Shown here: positions 25,963 through 35,524 of the stretch, in pieces | Layout of the letters: every line of letters starts with the position of its first letter | How positions within the stretch are numbered: position 1 is the stretch's first letter | Assembly (NCBI GenBank): GCA_044226365.1 | Contig: JBGAHE010000029.1 | Coordinates: 1-64,000 of the forward strand | Direction of reading: 5' to 3' | DNA from: JALHNI01 sp044226365 | GTDB lineage: Bacteria > Acidobacteriota > Terriglobia > Bryobacterales > Bryobacteraceae | Length of the DNA: 64,000 bases | The notes under the pieces: generated by a model | What the model was told of the DNA's origin: nothing | What the model saw: only the letters and a program-made list of their open reading frames with translations | Databases searched by the model: none | Program-made: the position numbers and the translations under genes

Positions 25963-28900
25963 ATGCCGAGGTCTTTCCGCTTTCTTGTTTTGCCGCTGCT
26001 GTGGACGATGCCGCTCTGCGCGCAGCAGGCCACCCTCACCGGCCGCATCACCGATTCCACCGGGGCGCTGATCCCGAACGCCACGGTGAAGGCGACGAAC
26101 CAGAGTACGAACGTGGAAAGCCAGGGCGTGTCCAACGCTGAGGGCTACTACACGATTCCGCTGCTGCCCCCGGGCAACTACACGGTCGCTTTCACGGCGG
26201 CCGGCTTTGCGAATGCGGAGCGCTCGGGTATCCGGCTCGACGTGCAGCAGGTGCTGCGTCTCGATGTCGCAATGCAGGTGGGCGGCGTGGCCCAATCCGT
26301 GGATGTTTCGGCTGCGGCCCAGTTGCTCGATGCGAGTTCTTCATCGTTGGGGCTGGTGATCGACGGCCGGCGCATCACAGAACTTCCGCTCAACGGGCGC
26401 AATCCGCTGGAACTGGCGCGGCTGACGCCCGGCGTGCAACTGCTCACTTCGGCCTTTAATGACGCGCGCAATTTCCGCATCTCGGCGATGTCGATCAATG
26501 GCGGACCCACCGGCGCCAACGCCATTCTGCTCGACGGCGGCAGTTCCACTGTGCCCGAGCGCAACGAATATTCGGTGGCGCCGAACGTCGACGCCGTCGA
26601 AGAATTTCGCGTGCAGACGAACTCCTTCTCCGCCGAGTTCGGACTCACCGGCGGCGGCGTGATCAACCTGGTGACGAAGTCCGGGACAAACCGCTTGAAG
26701 GGGACGCTGTATGAGTTTGTGCGCAACGATGCCTTCGACGCCAACTCCTGGCAGCGCAATCGCAACAACCTCGGCAAACCGCCTCTGCGGTATAACCAGT
26801 TCGGTTTTACGGTGGGCGGCCCGGTGTGGCTGCCGAAGGTCTATAACGGCCGGAATCGTTCATTCTTCTTCGTGAACTGGGAAGCGATTCGCTACAGCAC
26901 CAGCGCCGTCACGCAGACACGTGTGCCCACTGAACTCGAACGTCGCGGCGACTTCCGCCAGACGATCATCAACTCCACGAACGCCGGCCTGGTGCCCGTG
27001 ACCCTTTTCGATCCCTTCTCCAGCACCTTGGTGAACGGCCAGATCGTCCGCACGCCGTTCCCCACGGCCGTGCTGCCGGCGAGCCGAATCGATCCCGTCG
27101 CCGCGAACGTTGTGAAGTACTTTCCCGCCGCCACCGGGCCCGGGCTCGACGCGACGGCGCGCAATAACTTCATCGCCAACGTGCCCAATCGCACGGTGAC
27201 CGACCAGATCAATCTGCGCTTTGACCATGCCTTCAGCGCCGCGAACAAGCTCTTCGCACGTTATTCGCAGAACCACGCGAACGCCGAGCGCCAGGCGACC
27301 TTCGCACCCGATAATCTGGCCGATCCAGGCGGGGCCGAGCAGCCGCGCAACAACAAGAACATCGTGCTCGGCGATACGCACATCGTCACACCGAGCGTGT
27401 TCAACGAATTCCGTTTCTCCTACACGCGCCAGTCGCTGCGTAGCCGACCGCCAGGCGCCGACCAAGGCCTGCCCGCGACGCTCGGCTTACCCGGGACGAT
27501 CCCGCCCTACGCCTTTCCCTCGTTTTCGCCTGGCGACATCGCCGGCATCGGCAACTTTGCTGGCTTCTACGCCACGCGCGGCATGACCGTGGGCCAGGTG
27601 AGCGACAACATCCTCTGGGTGCGAGGCCGCCATACGTGGAAGTTCGGCGCCGACCTGCGCACGAACATGCACAACGACTACAACCCCGGCGCGCTTTCCG
27701 GCTCGTTCAGCTTCGGACGTGCGGCCACCGGCAATGGCATCACCACCAACGACATCACCGGTTTCGGCGGCGCCTCCTTCCTATTAGGCGCCGTCACCGG
27801 CGGCAGCATCAGCAACGCCATAGCCAAGGCGGAGAACTACAAGAACTACTCCTGGTTCGTGCAGGACGACTTCAAGCTCAGCCCGCGCCTGACGCTGAAC
27901 CTGGGGTTGCGGCACGACATCATCACGCCGTTCACCGAACGCTATGACCGCTACGTCACCTTTGATCCCAACAAGCCGAACCCCGGCGTCGGTGGACGTC
28001 CCGGCAGCATGATTTATGCCGGGAAGGACTTCGGCCGCACCGTCACTTCGCTCGATAAGAACAACCTGGGACCGCGCGTGGGCTTCGCCTGGGACGTGGC
28101 CGGCAACTCGCGTACCGTGCTGCGCGGCGGCTATGGTATGTACTACTTCCACAACGCGATTCGCGAGATTCCGAGCACCGAAGGTTACTCGGCGTCTACG
28201 TCGTTCACCGGTCAGCAGGGCCTTCCGGCGTTCCAACTGAAAGACGGTCCGCCGGTGGTGGTGCAGCCGGTGGGCTCGTCGTTAGGCTCTCTGCTGCGGT
28301 TGGGTAACACCGTTCCGGGCTATCAACTGCGCGACATGCGGACGTCCTACGTGCAGCAATGGAACTTCAGTGTGCAGCGCGCGCTGCCTGGGCGCATGAT
28401 GGTGGACGCGGCTTATGCGGCCAATCGCGGCGTGCGGCTGATCACCGACGACTACGACATGAATCAAATGGATCCGCGCTACCTCAGCATGGGTGCCGCT
28501 CTCGACACCTTTGTCGCCAATCCGTTCTTCGCGATGCTGCCCGACGGCGCGCCGCTCAAGACGGCCACCGTGCGCCAATCGCAGTTGCTGCGGCCGCTGC
28601 CCTACTTCAGCACGGTGAATGTGCTCGCGCCCAAGTTCGGCTCGAGCACCTATCACAGCTTCCAACTGCGCGTCGAGCGACGACTGAGCCGCGGCTTCTC
28701 CGCGCAGCTGGCCTTCACTGGTTCGAAGAAGATCAGCGACGCCGGGCGTGGTGTGATCGACAATGGCGACGCCGGCTTGCAGCAGTTACAAGTCACCTGC
28801 GGGCAGGCGGTAGCTTATGACCGTCGCGCTTGCCGCGCCATCGAAGGCGATGACATATCGCGCATCCTGAACGTCAGCTATGTGTGGGATCTGCCGTTCG

Positions 28901-29376
28901 GCCGCGGTAAGGCGTATCTGAACCACGGAGTGGCAAGTTGGATTCTGGGCGGCTGGCAGACCAACGGCATCTACACGTATCGGACCGGTCAGCCGTTGGC
29001 CGTGCGCGGTGGCGTGACCAACGGGGCGGCGGATCGGCCGGACTATCTGCGTAGCGCGCGGCTCGATCACCCGACGATTCTGCAATGGTTCGACACGACG
29101 GCCTTCGGCCTGCCGGCGAACTACACCTATGGCAACACGCCGCGGACGCTGCCGGACGTGCGTGGGCCGGGCTACAACTCGTTCGATCTGGCGCTGTTCA
29201 AGAACTTCAACTTCACGGAGAACCTGCGCTTCCAGTTCCGCGTGGAGACCTTCAATGTGTTGAACCACGTGAACTATGGCTTGCCGAATACGACGTTCCG
29301 CTCCACCGCTTTCGGACGCGTGGAAACGGCGCTCGATCCGCGGCAGGTGCAGTTCGGCGCGAAGCTGTACTTCTAG
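25963..29376 (+). CDS. TonB-dependent receptor 2, Oar-like, with carboxypeptidase-regulatory-like domain
   Basis: 1137 residues. Signal peptide at ~1-20 (LVLPLLWTMPLCAQ). Carboxypeptidase-regulatory-like domain at ~22-105 (ATLTGRITDSTGALIPNATV, EGYYTIPLLPPGNYTVAF). Plug-like region (ITELPLNGRNPLELARLTPGV, ILLDGGSSTVPERNEYSV, FSAEFGLTGGGVINLVTKSGTN), then a beta-barrel ending in QVQFGAKLYF with a terminal aromatic. GGAG is 7 nt before the ATG. It carries its own promoter and a LacI-type operator, so it is most likely the outer-membrane port for the sugar acid handled by the upstream genes. The stop overlaps that of the convergent gene by 4 bp (CTAG). Confidence 0.93.
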   Translation: MPRSFRFLVLPLLWTMPLCAQQATLTGRITDSTGALIPNATVKATNQSTNVESQGVSNAEGYYTIPLLPPGNYTVAFTAAGFANAERSGIRLDVQQVLRLDVAMQVGGVAQSVDVSAAAQLLDASSSSLGLVIDGRRITELPLNGRNPLELARLTPGVQLLTSAFNDARNFRISAMSINGGPTGANAILLDGGSSTVPERNEYSVAPNVDAVEEFRVQTNSFSAEFGLTGGGVINLVTKSGTNRLKGTLYEFVRNDAFDANSWQRNRNNLGKPPLRYNQFGFTVGGPVWLPKVYNGRNRSFFFVNWEAIRYSTSAVTQTRVPTELERRGDFRQTIINSTNAGLVPVTLFDPFSSTLVNGQIVRTPFPTAVLPASRIDPVAANVVKYFPAATGPGLDATARNNFIANVPNRTVTDQINLRFDHAFSAANKLFARYSQNHANAERQATFAPDNLADPGGAEQPRNNKNIVLGDTHIVTPSVFNEFRFSYTRQSLRSRPPGADQGLPATLGLPGTIPPYAFPSFSPGDIAGIGNFAGFYATRGMTVGQVSDNILWVRGRHTWKFGADLRTNMHNDYNPGALSGSFSFGRAATGNGITTNDITGFGGASFLLGAVTGGSISNAIAKAENYKNYSWFVQDDFKLSPRLTLNLGLRHDIITPFTERYDRYVTFDPNKPNPGVGGRPGSMIYAGKDFGRTVTSLDKNNLGPRVGFAWDVAGNSRTVLRGGYGMYYFHNAIREIPSTEGYSASTSFTGQQGLPAFQLKDGPPVVVQPVGSSLGSLLRLGNTVPGYQLRDMRTSYVQQWNFSVQRALPGRMMVDAAYAANRGVRLITDDYDMNQMDPRYLSMGAALDTFVANPFFAMLPDGAPLKTATVRQSQLLRPLPYFSTVNVLAPKFGSSTYHSFQLRVERRLSRGFSAQLAFTGSKKISDAGRGVIDNGDAGLQQLQVTCGQAVAYDRRACRAIEGDDISRILNVSYVWDLPFGRGKAYLNHGVASWILGGWQTNGIYTYRTGQPLAVRGGVTNGAADRPDYLRSARLDHPTILQWFDTTAFGLPANYTYGNTPRTLPDVRGPGYNSFDLALFKNFNFTENLRFQFRVETFNVLNHVNYGLPNTTFRSTAFGRVETALDPRQVQFGAKLYF

Positions 29377-30485
29377 TTCGCCGAAGGCTTGTTCACCTTG
29401 TCGACCACGAAGACTTCGGCGGGCGCTTTGGCGCCCACCAGCTTCAAGCCGAGTTGCGTGTCGAAGGCGGTGAAAAGGTCGGGAGGCGCGTTCGGGTTGC
29501 TCGCCGCGGCGGCGGCCGCGGCCTTGCCCTGGCCGCCGAACTGAAACTCGTCGGGCGTCCAGGAGAGGACGAAGTCGTAGCGTCCGGTGATGCCGGTCTG
29601 ATCGACGACGGGACGGTCCAGCACGGCGGCTTGCATGACGTTGGCCAGGTCCGTCATCGTGGCGTTGCGCACGGGCAACTGGCCGAGTCCCCGGAAGAAG
29701 AGGCCGGGCAGATTGCCTTGGGCTTCGCTCTTGGTGAGCTTGTGCGGACCCTTGCCAAGCGTGATGGCGTAGACCGAAAGCTCCTTCTTGTCGCGATGGA
29801 AGGCGAACTCGAAGCGCTCGTTGATCAGCTTCTTCAGCATCGTCTTCCACTGGTCGCCGTTGGGCTGACCCTCGCCGTCGGGCCGAGCCAGAAGGTCGAA
29901 CTTATCGGACTCGACCCAAGCCGGCGCGCCCGTGATCTGCCGGGCATGAATGCCGTAGGCAAACGTCAGTAAGTCCGCCAAGGTCGTGTTCAGCGTGGAA
30001 AACTGGCGGCCATTCACGCGGATCGCCTTGCCGGGCGCATCGGGCCGGCTCGGTTTGATCGTAGCGACTTCAAACGACGGATCGGCGTCGGCAGCCATGG
30101 GCTTGGGCGGAGGCGGAGGCTCGGGAATGGCCCAGGCGGTTTGCGTCGTGGCCCGCGTCAGGTCCAGGGGCAGGGGATTGCCACCCTGGCTCCACTTGCC
30201 CGCGATCATGGTTCCGGCCTCATTCAACTTGCCCTCGTAAGTGCCATTGATGCCAGGAATCGACACCTTGAGGTTTGCCCCTTCCGCCGTGACGGATCCC
30301 GCGTTCAACGGCGCCCCATTCTGATCAATGCTGTAGAACGTGCCGCGCAACCCGGCTTCCGCTTTGGCGATCTTCAGCACCAGCCGCAGGTCGCGGCCTG
30401 CTTGGAGCGTGCCTTGCCAGGTGCCCACAAAGTCCTGGCCCAGGACCGGCGCGAGCGAGAGAGCGACGAGCGTCAACAACTTCAT
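29373..30485 (-). CDS. TIGR03435-type secreted protein
   Basis: 370 residues from ATG 30485 (MKLLTLVALSLAPVLGQ, signal peptide); the open frame continues upstream but that part is out of character. Residues ~18-120 form a small beta domain (FVGTWQGTLQAGRDLRLVLKI, GTYEGKLNEAGTMIAGKWSQGG). The rest is the TIGR03435 module described from Solibacter and relatives: FEVATIKPS, LLTFAYGIHARQITGAPAWV, FDLLARPDG, MLKKLINERFEFAFHRDKKELSVYAITLGKG, GITGRYDFVLSWTPDE, QLGLKLVGAKAPAEVFVVDKV. Function unknown, probably extracytoplasmic. Convergent with TonB receptor 2 and divergent from the MBL-fold gene. Confidence 0.88.
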   Translation of the reverse strand: MKLLTLVALSLAPVLGQDFVGTWQGTLQAGRDLRLVLKIAKAEAGLRGTFYSIDQNGAPLNAGSVTAEGANLKVSIPGINGTYEGKLNEAGTMIAGKWSQGGNPLPLDLTRATTQTAWAIPEPPPPPKPMAADADPSFEVATIKPSRPDAPGKAIRVNGRQFSTLNTTLADLLTFAYGIHARQITGAPAWVESDKFDLLARPDGEGQPNGDQWKTMLKKLINERFEFAFHRDKKELSVYAITLGKGPHKLTKSEAQGNLPGLFFRGLGQLPVRNATMTDLANVMQAAVLDRPVVDQTGITGRYDFVLSWTPDEFQFGGQGKAAAAAAASNPNAPPDLFTAFDTQLGLKLVGAKAPAEVFVVDKVNKPSAN

Positions 30486-30503
30486 ATCCCCGTATTGTCG
30501 TAT

Positions 30504-30548
30504 TCGCGCGCGGCGTTTGCCACGGGGTATTTGACGTCCCGCGCGCGA
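30504..30548. repeat. Inverted repeat TCGCGCGCGG ... CCGCGCGCGA in a divergent promoter region
   Basis: Two perfect 10-bp arms (30504-30513 and 30539-30548) are 25 bp apart and fill the 81-bp gap between divergent starts at 30485 and 30567. The arms are alternating CG tracts. It could be a two-site operator or a cruciform-prone element; the sequence alone does not decide. Confidence 0.4.
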
Positions 30549-30566
30549 GGGCGTCATCATGGCCCC

Positions 30567-31787
30567 ATGCTGTATCGCCCGCTGCTTGCGCTTCTGTTCA
30601 TTCTGCCCCTGCCGGCCCAAACCGTCGGCCAGCCGTTTCCGCCATGGACCGAAGGCTATCTCGACATTCACCAGATCAATACGGGTAAGGGCAACTCGAC
30701 GCTCTTCGTGCTGCCCGACGGAACCAGCCTGATGCTGGATGCCGGTTGGGGAGGGAATGAAGGCGTGCGCGGGACGCCCGCGCGTCCGAATGAATCGCGC
30801 AACGCTGGCGAATGGATTGCCCGCTATGCCCGCCACATGTTGGCCTTCCGCCCGGAGCCCGCGCTCGATTATGCCTTGCTCACGCACTTCCACGGCGACC
30901 ATATGGGCATGCTTTATCCCACAGCCAAGACGGCGAAGGGCGGCTACAAGCTCACCGGCATCACCGAGGTCGGCGAGCATTTGCCGATTCGCAAGATGCT
31001 TGACCGCGGCTGGCCGGACTACGCGTTTCCGCGGCCGCAAACCGGCGCCGTAATGGACAACTATCGCGCCTTTCTGAAGTGGCAGTCCGAACACGGCATG
31101 AAGGTAGAGCGTTTCGTGCCCGGCCGCAATGATCAATTGGTGCTGCGCTCGCCGGCCAAGTATCCGTCGTTTGAGATTCGCAACGTGCTCGCCAATACCG
31201 AAGTGTGGACCGGCGTGGCCAACAACACGCGCCAGCAGTTTCCGCCGCTCGCGTCACTCCAGCCCGATCAATATCCGGAAGAGAACCCCTGCAGCCTGGG
31301 CTTCCGCGTGAGCTATGGCAAGTTCGACTACGGGACGTTCGGTGACATTCCGGGCGCGGTGCCCGATGGGGCCGGCCCGGTGTGGGTGGATATGGAGACG
31401 CCGGTGGCGCGGGCGGTGGGGCCGCTCGATGCGGTGATCCTGAATCACCACGGCAATCGCGATTCCACCAATGCGTTCTACTGGAGCAGCATTCGTCCGC
31501 AGGTGGTGGTGATCCCCGTCTGGTCCGCCAATCATCCGGGCGAGGACGTGCTGACGCGCATTTACTCGCAGCGGCTGTATCCGGGCCCGCGCGACGTGTT
31601 TGCCACGAACATGACCGACGTCAATCGCGCCGTGATCGGCCCGAACCTGGATCGGCTGAAGAGCTCACAGGGCCACATCGTGATTCGCGTGGAGCCGGGC
31701 GGCGCCAGCTTCCGCGTCATCATTCTGGACGATGCGGCGGAGACATTCAACGTGAAAGCCGTCTTCGGACCCTATCAGAGCCGCTAG
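30567..31787 (+). CDS. Secreted metallo-beta-lactamase-fold (ComEC/Rec2-like) hydrolase
   Basis: 406 residues from ATG 30567 (LYRPLLALLFILPLPAQ, signal peptide); the open frame extends 142 codons further upstream through the divergent gene and is not coding there. MBL-fold motifs are IHQINTGKGNSTLFVLPDGTSLMLDAG at the start, LTHFHGDHMGML (HxHxDH metal site) at ~110, a conserved Asp in FGDIPGA, and ILNHHGNRDSTN near the end, like the ComEC C-terminal MBL domain. No DNA-uptake membrane domain is present. Substrate unknown. Confidence 0.82.
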   Translation: MLYRPLLALLFILPLPAQTVGQPFPPWTEGYLDIHQINTGKGNSTLFVLPDGTSLMLDAGWGGNEGVRGTPARPNESRNAGEWIARYARHMLAFRPEPALDYALLTHFHGDHMGMLYPTAKTAKGGYKLTGITEVGEHLPIRKMLDRGWPDYAFPRPQTGAVMDNYRAFLKWQSEHGMKVERFVPGRNDQLVLRSPAKYPSFEIRNVLANTEVWTGVANNTRQQFPPLASLQPDQYPEENPCSLGFRVSYGKFDYGTFGDIPGAVPDGAGPVWVDMETPVARAVGPLDAVILNHHGNRDSTNAFYWSSIRPQVVVIPVWSANHPGEDVLTRIYSQRLYPGPRDVFATNMTDVNRAVIGPNLDRLKSSQGHIVIRVEPGGASFRVIILDDAAETFNVKAVFGPYQSR

Positions 31788-31854
31788 CGCCAACCTTGTT
31801 CGTGGTAAGCGAGTCAGGCTCCTGGACGGATGGGACCACGCTGCCCAACGCGCA

Positions 31855-34596
31855 TCACTGGATGCTCAGCGTCACCATGTTCGAGCGATGGCCGTCCACG
31901 GTCAGGTAGAGATTCACTTCGCCGCGGCCAGCGAGCGCGCGCGGCAGCGGACCCACGTTGATCTGGTCCAAGCCGGCAAACTGCCCTTGCGCGCCGGCGA
32001 ACGTCACGGGCACCGCCGTGCCTCCCACCTGCGCCGTGACGTTGGCCAGCGCCGTTCCACGCCAGCCCGTACCCACCAGCACCAGGTAGACGGTGTCCGT
32101 CGCCGCCCCCAGGCTGATCGGCTTCGCCACCATCTTCTGCTGCGTGGCGTTGTACTCGAACGCGGCGAGCGGTGTCTGGTTCCCCTGGGCGTCGGCGCGC
32201 ACAGCGTTGATGTAGCCCACGCCCTCGCCGGTCGCATTGGCCGAGAATAGGCCCGCCGAGGTCGGCGCGATCAGCACCGCGCCGCTCACCGACGTTCCGT
32301 CCTGCTTGCGGATCGTCACCGTGGCGCGGCCAGCCGCTGTGCCTTCGGGCACCACGAAATTCGCCTGGCCGGTAGAGACGAAGTACAGCGGCGCAGTGCG
32401 GCTGACGTTGTTGGCGTCGACCACCGTGACGCTGACGTTACTCAGCGACGTGGGTAGCGCCGTGGATGTGGCGGCGACCGTCGAGGTCGCAATGCCAGCG
32501 GCGAACAGGCTCGCAATCGAGTTGGGCGCCAAGGCATCCAGACGGAAGCTCGCACCGTTCGAGATGTTATTCGCGAGTGGATTCGCATTGCCCGCGCCTG
32601 GCGTGCCGTTGGTGAACAGGCTGAACGTGGCGGCGCCATCCGCGGTGCGGCCGTAGGAGACGTCCGTGCGCTGCGGCCCGAACGTCACCGAGTCAATCAG
32701 CGTGGTGCCGTCGGCCGCATAGATGGCCACTACTTCGCCATCCGCGCTCAGTGACCACGACGTATGCCGCGGCCCTTGCGCTACCGTGCTATCGGCGATG
32801 AATACCAGATAGCCTCGCGCCGGAATCGAAACGCCCGCCGGTACCTGCCATTTCTTCGGATTGCTGGCGTTATCGGTGATGTACATGCCACTCATGTCCA
32901 CGGCCGTGCCGCCCGGGTTGTAGACTTCGAACCAGTCTTCGTAGGCGCCCGGCTCGTCCGGATCCGCGAACGCATGGTCGTTGTCGGCCATGATCTCGTT
33001 GATCAGCAGCTGCCCCGTGGCGGCGCCCGGCGGGGTCACCGCCGCGCCCTCCAGCGTCCACGTGCTGCCATAGTTACCCGTCCGCACATAGGACTGCGAC
33101 GTGCTGAGCGCGGGCACCTTCACCGTGTCGATCTGATTCGTGCCGGAGTAGAGATAAAGCGTCGCGCCCGCCGCCGGCGCCGTCCAGGCGACCGACATCG
33201 CTTCGCCATCGGCCAGGCTGCGCGAGGCCAACGGCCATTTGCCCGGCGTGGCCGGATCGTCCGTCAGCGTGAAGCCCGCGGTCGGCAACGTTCCCGGCCC
33301 CAGGTTGTAGACTTCGATCGCCGTCGACGTCACCTTGTTCAGCCGCAGGTCCGTCGTCTGCGTCTGGCCGTTCAGATACGTCCGCAGCCAGGCGGCGCGT
33401 TCGCGCACAAACTGCGTGGGGCTATAGCTGGTGAAGCCATTCGCGGTCACTTGCGTCGTCAGCGCCGTTTCGAACTGAGCCATCGTATAGGGCTTGTTGG
33501 GGTCCGCCTGCAGATGCGAACGGATCAGGTTCGCAATCCGCTGCGTGTTGGCCGCGAACGTCGCTTCGTCAAAGCCGCTACGCAGCATGCGCGCGAGGAT
33601 CTGCAGGTAGAGGCGCTTGTAAGCAGGCACTGACATCAGCTTGTCGATCAGCGGGCGAGCATTGTTGCCCGTGCCGTTCGCCCCGTAGAACGGATCCATG
33701 GTGAACGGATTCGTCAGGCGCGGTGTGCCGTCGCCGGTGGAGCCGAACGTCTCGTTCAAGTCCCAATGCACATGAATGAACTTGCCATCCCGTGAACGGT
33801 CATAGAGAAAGTATTCGCCCGCGGTGCCCGTGTAGGATTCGAGGTTGGTGAACGCCGCATTGAGCGCGAGGGCCGTCAGGAAGTTCTCCACATCCATGAG
33901 GGGCTCGAGCCCCGCCGGATTGTTGTTCAGCACTTCGAGCAACTGGATGAGGCCCGAGTAGTCGTTGGCCGCCTCGTTCGTTTTCAGCTCATAGCGTGAC
34001 GTGTACGCGGAAGCCGCCGCGCCCAGATACGCCATCGTCGCCGACGCCGATTCGCCCGCCTCATACAGATTGCCGTCCTCGTCGCTGCCGAAGCGGGCCT
34101 GCATCATCGTCTTGTCGGGCTGCTCCACGGCCAGATACAGGCCGTAATAGGCGTCGTTGATGTAGAGCCGTACGTGAACGGCCCGCATGGCCGCCAGGCG
34201 CGCACCCGCGAAGTCCAGGAAAAGCTTCTCGTGCAGAAAGTCCGGCTGCAGGTCGCCGGGGTGGAGGTTCAGCTTCTTTAAACCCAGAAAAGTGCCGTTG
34301 TCGTCGTACTCGTTGAAGTCCAGCTTCATCGGCTTCTTCACGCCGTTGCGGCGAAACGAGGAATTGCCTTTGAAGCGGATGCCGATCTTGGGCATCACCG
34401 TATCGCCGTATTGAAAGCGCACGGGAAAGTTGGGGTCGGCCGGGTTCGAGTTGTGCGCCTGGAAGAGCGTGTTGTACCAGTTGCTGTCGTCGAAGGTCAG
34501 CCGAATCTCGCGGACGGCGGAATCGTCAAAGAAGAAGGCGGCCTGATCGGCCCCCAGCAGGGGCAAGGCAAAAAGAAGGGCCAGTGTAGTTCGCAT
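31855..34596 (-). CDS. CotH kinase-family protein with lamin-tail and Solibacter-type C-terminal domains
   Basis: 913 residues with a signal peptide (TTLALLFALPLLGA). CotH-like domain at ~50-400: IRFKGNSSF, KKPMKLDFNEYDDNGTF, LKKLNLHPGD, YYGLYLAVEQPDKT, VHWDLNETFGS (the D-x-N/D metal motif). A lamin-tail domain follows (QLLINEIMADN, DWFEVYNPGGTAVDMSGMYITD, GYLVFIADS, SYGRTADG). The C-terminal ~220 residues match the Solibacter C-terminal domain (SFRLDALAPNSIASLFAAGIA, GQANFVVPEGTAAGRATVTI, YLVLVGTGWRG, LDQINVGPLP), consistent with TIGR03437. CotH proteins phosphorylate secreted proteins; here an exported kinase or surface protein is likely. Confidence 0.9.
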   Translation of the reverse strand: MRTTLALLFALPLLGADQAAFFFDDSAVREIRLTFDDSNWYNTLFQAHNSNPADPNFPVRFQYGDTVMPKIGIRFKGNSSFRRNGVKKPMKLDFNEYDDNGTFLGLKKLNLHPGDLQPDFLHEKLFLDFAGARLAAMRAVHVRLYINDAYYGLYLAVEQPDKTMMQARFGSDEDGNLYEAGESASATMAYLGAAASAYTSRYELKTNEAANDYSGLIQLLEVLNNNPAGLEPLMDVENFLTALALNAAFTNLESYTGTAGEYFLYDRSRDGKFIHVHWDLNETFGSTGDGTPRLTNPFTMDPFYGANGTGNNARPLIDKLMSVPAYKRLYLQILARMLRSGFDEATFAANTQRIANLIRSHLQADPNKPYTMAQFETALTTQVTANGFTSYSPTQFVRERAAWLRTYLNGQTQTTDLRLNKVTSTAIEVYNLGPGTLPTAGFTLTDDPATPGKWPLASRSLADGEAMSVAWTAPAAGATLYLYSGTNQIDTVKVPALSTSQSYVRTGNYGSTWTLEGAAVTPPGAATGQLLINEIMADNDHAFADPDEPGAYEDWFEVYNPGGTAVDMSGMYITDNASNPKKWQVPAGVSIPARGYLVFIADSTVAQGPRHTSWSLSADGEVVAIYAADGTTLIDSVTFGPQRTDVSYGRTADGAATFSLFTNGTPGAGNANPLANNISNGASFRLDALAPNSIASLFAAGIATSTVAATSTALPTSLSNVSVTVVDANNVSRTAPLYFVSTGQANFVVPEGTAAGRATVTIRKQDGTSVSGAVLIAPTSAGLFSANATGEGVGYINAVRADAQGNQTPLAAFEYNATQQKMVAKPISLGAATDTVYLVLVGTGWRGTALANVTAQVGGTAVPVTFAGAQGQFAGLDQINVGPLPRALAGRGEVNLYLTVDGHRSNMVTLSIQ

Positions 34597-34659
34597 ACGT
34601 TAAGAGGAGTCAATGTGACGAACGCGAACCGGACCCCGAGGGTTGCGTTTTCGTCCTCA

Positions 34660-34678
34660 GGCTTTACACGGCTTTACA
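34660..34678. repeat. Tandem GGCTTTACA repeat upstream of cotH-like gene
   Basis: GGCTTTACA occurs at 34660-34668 and 34670-34678, one helical turn (10 bp) apart, in the 91-bp gap between the DUF4159 stop and the CotH-like start. Read on the minus strand it is TGTAAAGCC twice. It may be a regulator site for the leftward CotH-like gene. Confidence 0.3.
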
Positions 34679-34687
34679 AAGAAAGTT

Positions 34688-35491
34688 TTAGTGCGTCATC
34701 GCGTAGATGGCGTAACTGAGGCCGGTGCGGATAGCCGCCGTGGCGTATTGCTCGGGATAACTCGGGTCGTCAGCGAACTCCCAGCCGTCGCCCACATCCA
34801 TGTTGAAGCCGATCACGATGACGATGTGGCCTTTGCCATCGCGTATCGCGCGCCAGTGCGGCACCTCGCCCCCGCGCTCCACCTGCGAGCCGTGCACGAC
34901 GTTGGCGCCCGGCACGCGAACCAGTTTTTGCGTGTCGAACAGCGTGTGAAAGATCGGGTCGGCGGCGCTGAGTTCGTCCACCTGTGCATCGGGATAGATC
35001 TGGCGGACGCCGGCCATGAAGCTGGACCATTCGCGGTCATTGTGGAAGTCGTCCACCATCAGGAAGCCGCCCTGGTCGAAGTACTTCCGCAGTAGCTGGG
35101 CCTGGGGCTTCGAAAGTTCCCAGTCCCCTACGGAGATGGCGACGGTGAAGGGGTGCTCAAAAATCTCGTCACCTTCGAGTTCGACAATGGTCTCGATTGG
35201 CCCTGCGTCGAGCCGCGTCAGGCGGCTCATGATGTCGATGAAGAGGCGGTCGCCTTTATTTGCGTCGATGCCCCAGCGCGCGTAGCGCCGGCCGCCATCG
35301 AGCGGTGAGTAGTAACGCAGCCGGCCCAGCGCGAACTCGCCCTTGCGCCGCGCATCCGGCGGATCGTCCACCGGATCCTGCATCTCATGCTCGTAGCGCT
35401 GCCACACCCGGGACTTGTACTGCGCGCCGAGCACGGCCGCAAATAGGCCGGCCAGCAGGACCGCGCACGCTACCGGACCTCGTCGCCGCAT
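34688..35491 (-). CDS. DUF4159 protein
   Basis: 267 residues with an N-terminal membrane anchor or signal (GPVACAVLLAGLFAAVLGA). The DUF4159 pattern is clear: FALGRLRYYSP, YARWGIDANKGDRLFI, DEIFEHPFTVAISVGDWELSKPQAQLLRKYFDQGGFLMVDDFHND, and the late VRVPGANVVHGSQVERG. The fold resembles a class-I glutamine-amidotransferase-like domain in which a flexible family Asp-Asp pair replaces the Cys. In many genomes DUF4159 genes sit with MoxR/DUF58 genes, but here it follows a MBL-fold gene by 33 bp. Function unknown. Confidence 0.85.
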   Translation of the reverse strand: MRRRGPVACAVLLAGLFAAVLGAQYKSRVWQRYEHEMQDPVDDPPDARRKGEFALGRLRYYSPLDGGRRYARWGIDANKGDRLFIDIMSRLTRLDAGPIETIVELEGDEIFEHPFTVAISVGDWELSKPQAQLLRKYFDQGGFLMVDDFHNDREWSSFMAGVRQIYPDAQVDELSAADPIFHTLFDTQKLVRVPGANVVHGSQVERGGEVPHWRAIRDGKGHIVIVIGFNMDVGDGWEFADDPSYPEQYATAAIRTGLSYAIYAMTH

Positions 35492-35524
35492 GACTTCGAC
35501 TATACAGCGCTTGGCGCGTTCCGT

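Noticed and set aside
30141..30566. N-terminal extension of the secreted MBL-fold gene
   Set aside because: Upstream codons run antisense through the TIGR03435 gene; a signal peptide begins at ATG 30567.
30486..31136. N-terminal extension of the TIGR03435 gene
   Set aside because: It runs antisense through the MBL gene; the signal peptide at 30485 marks the real start.
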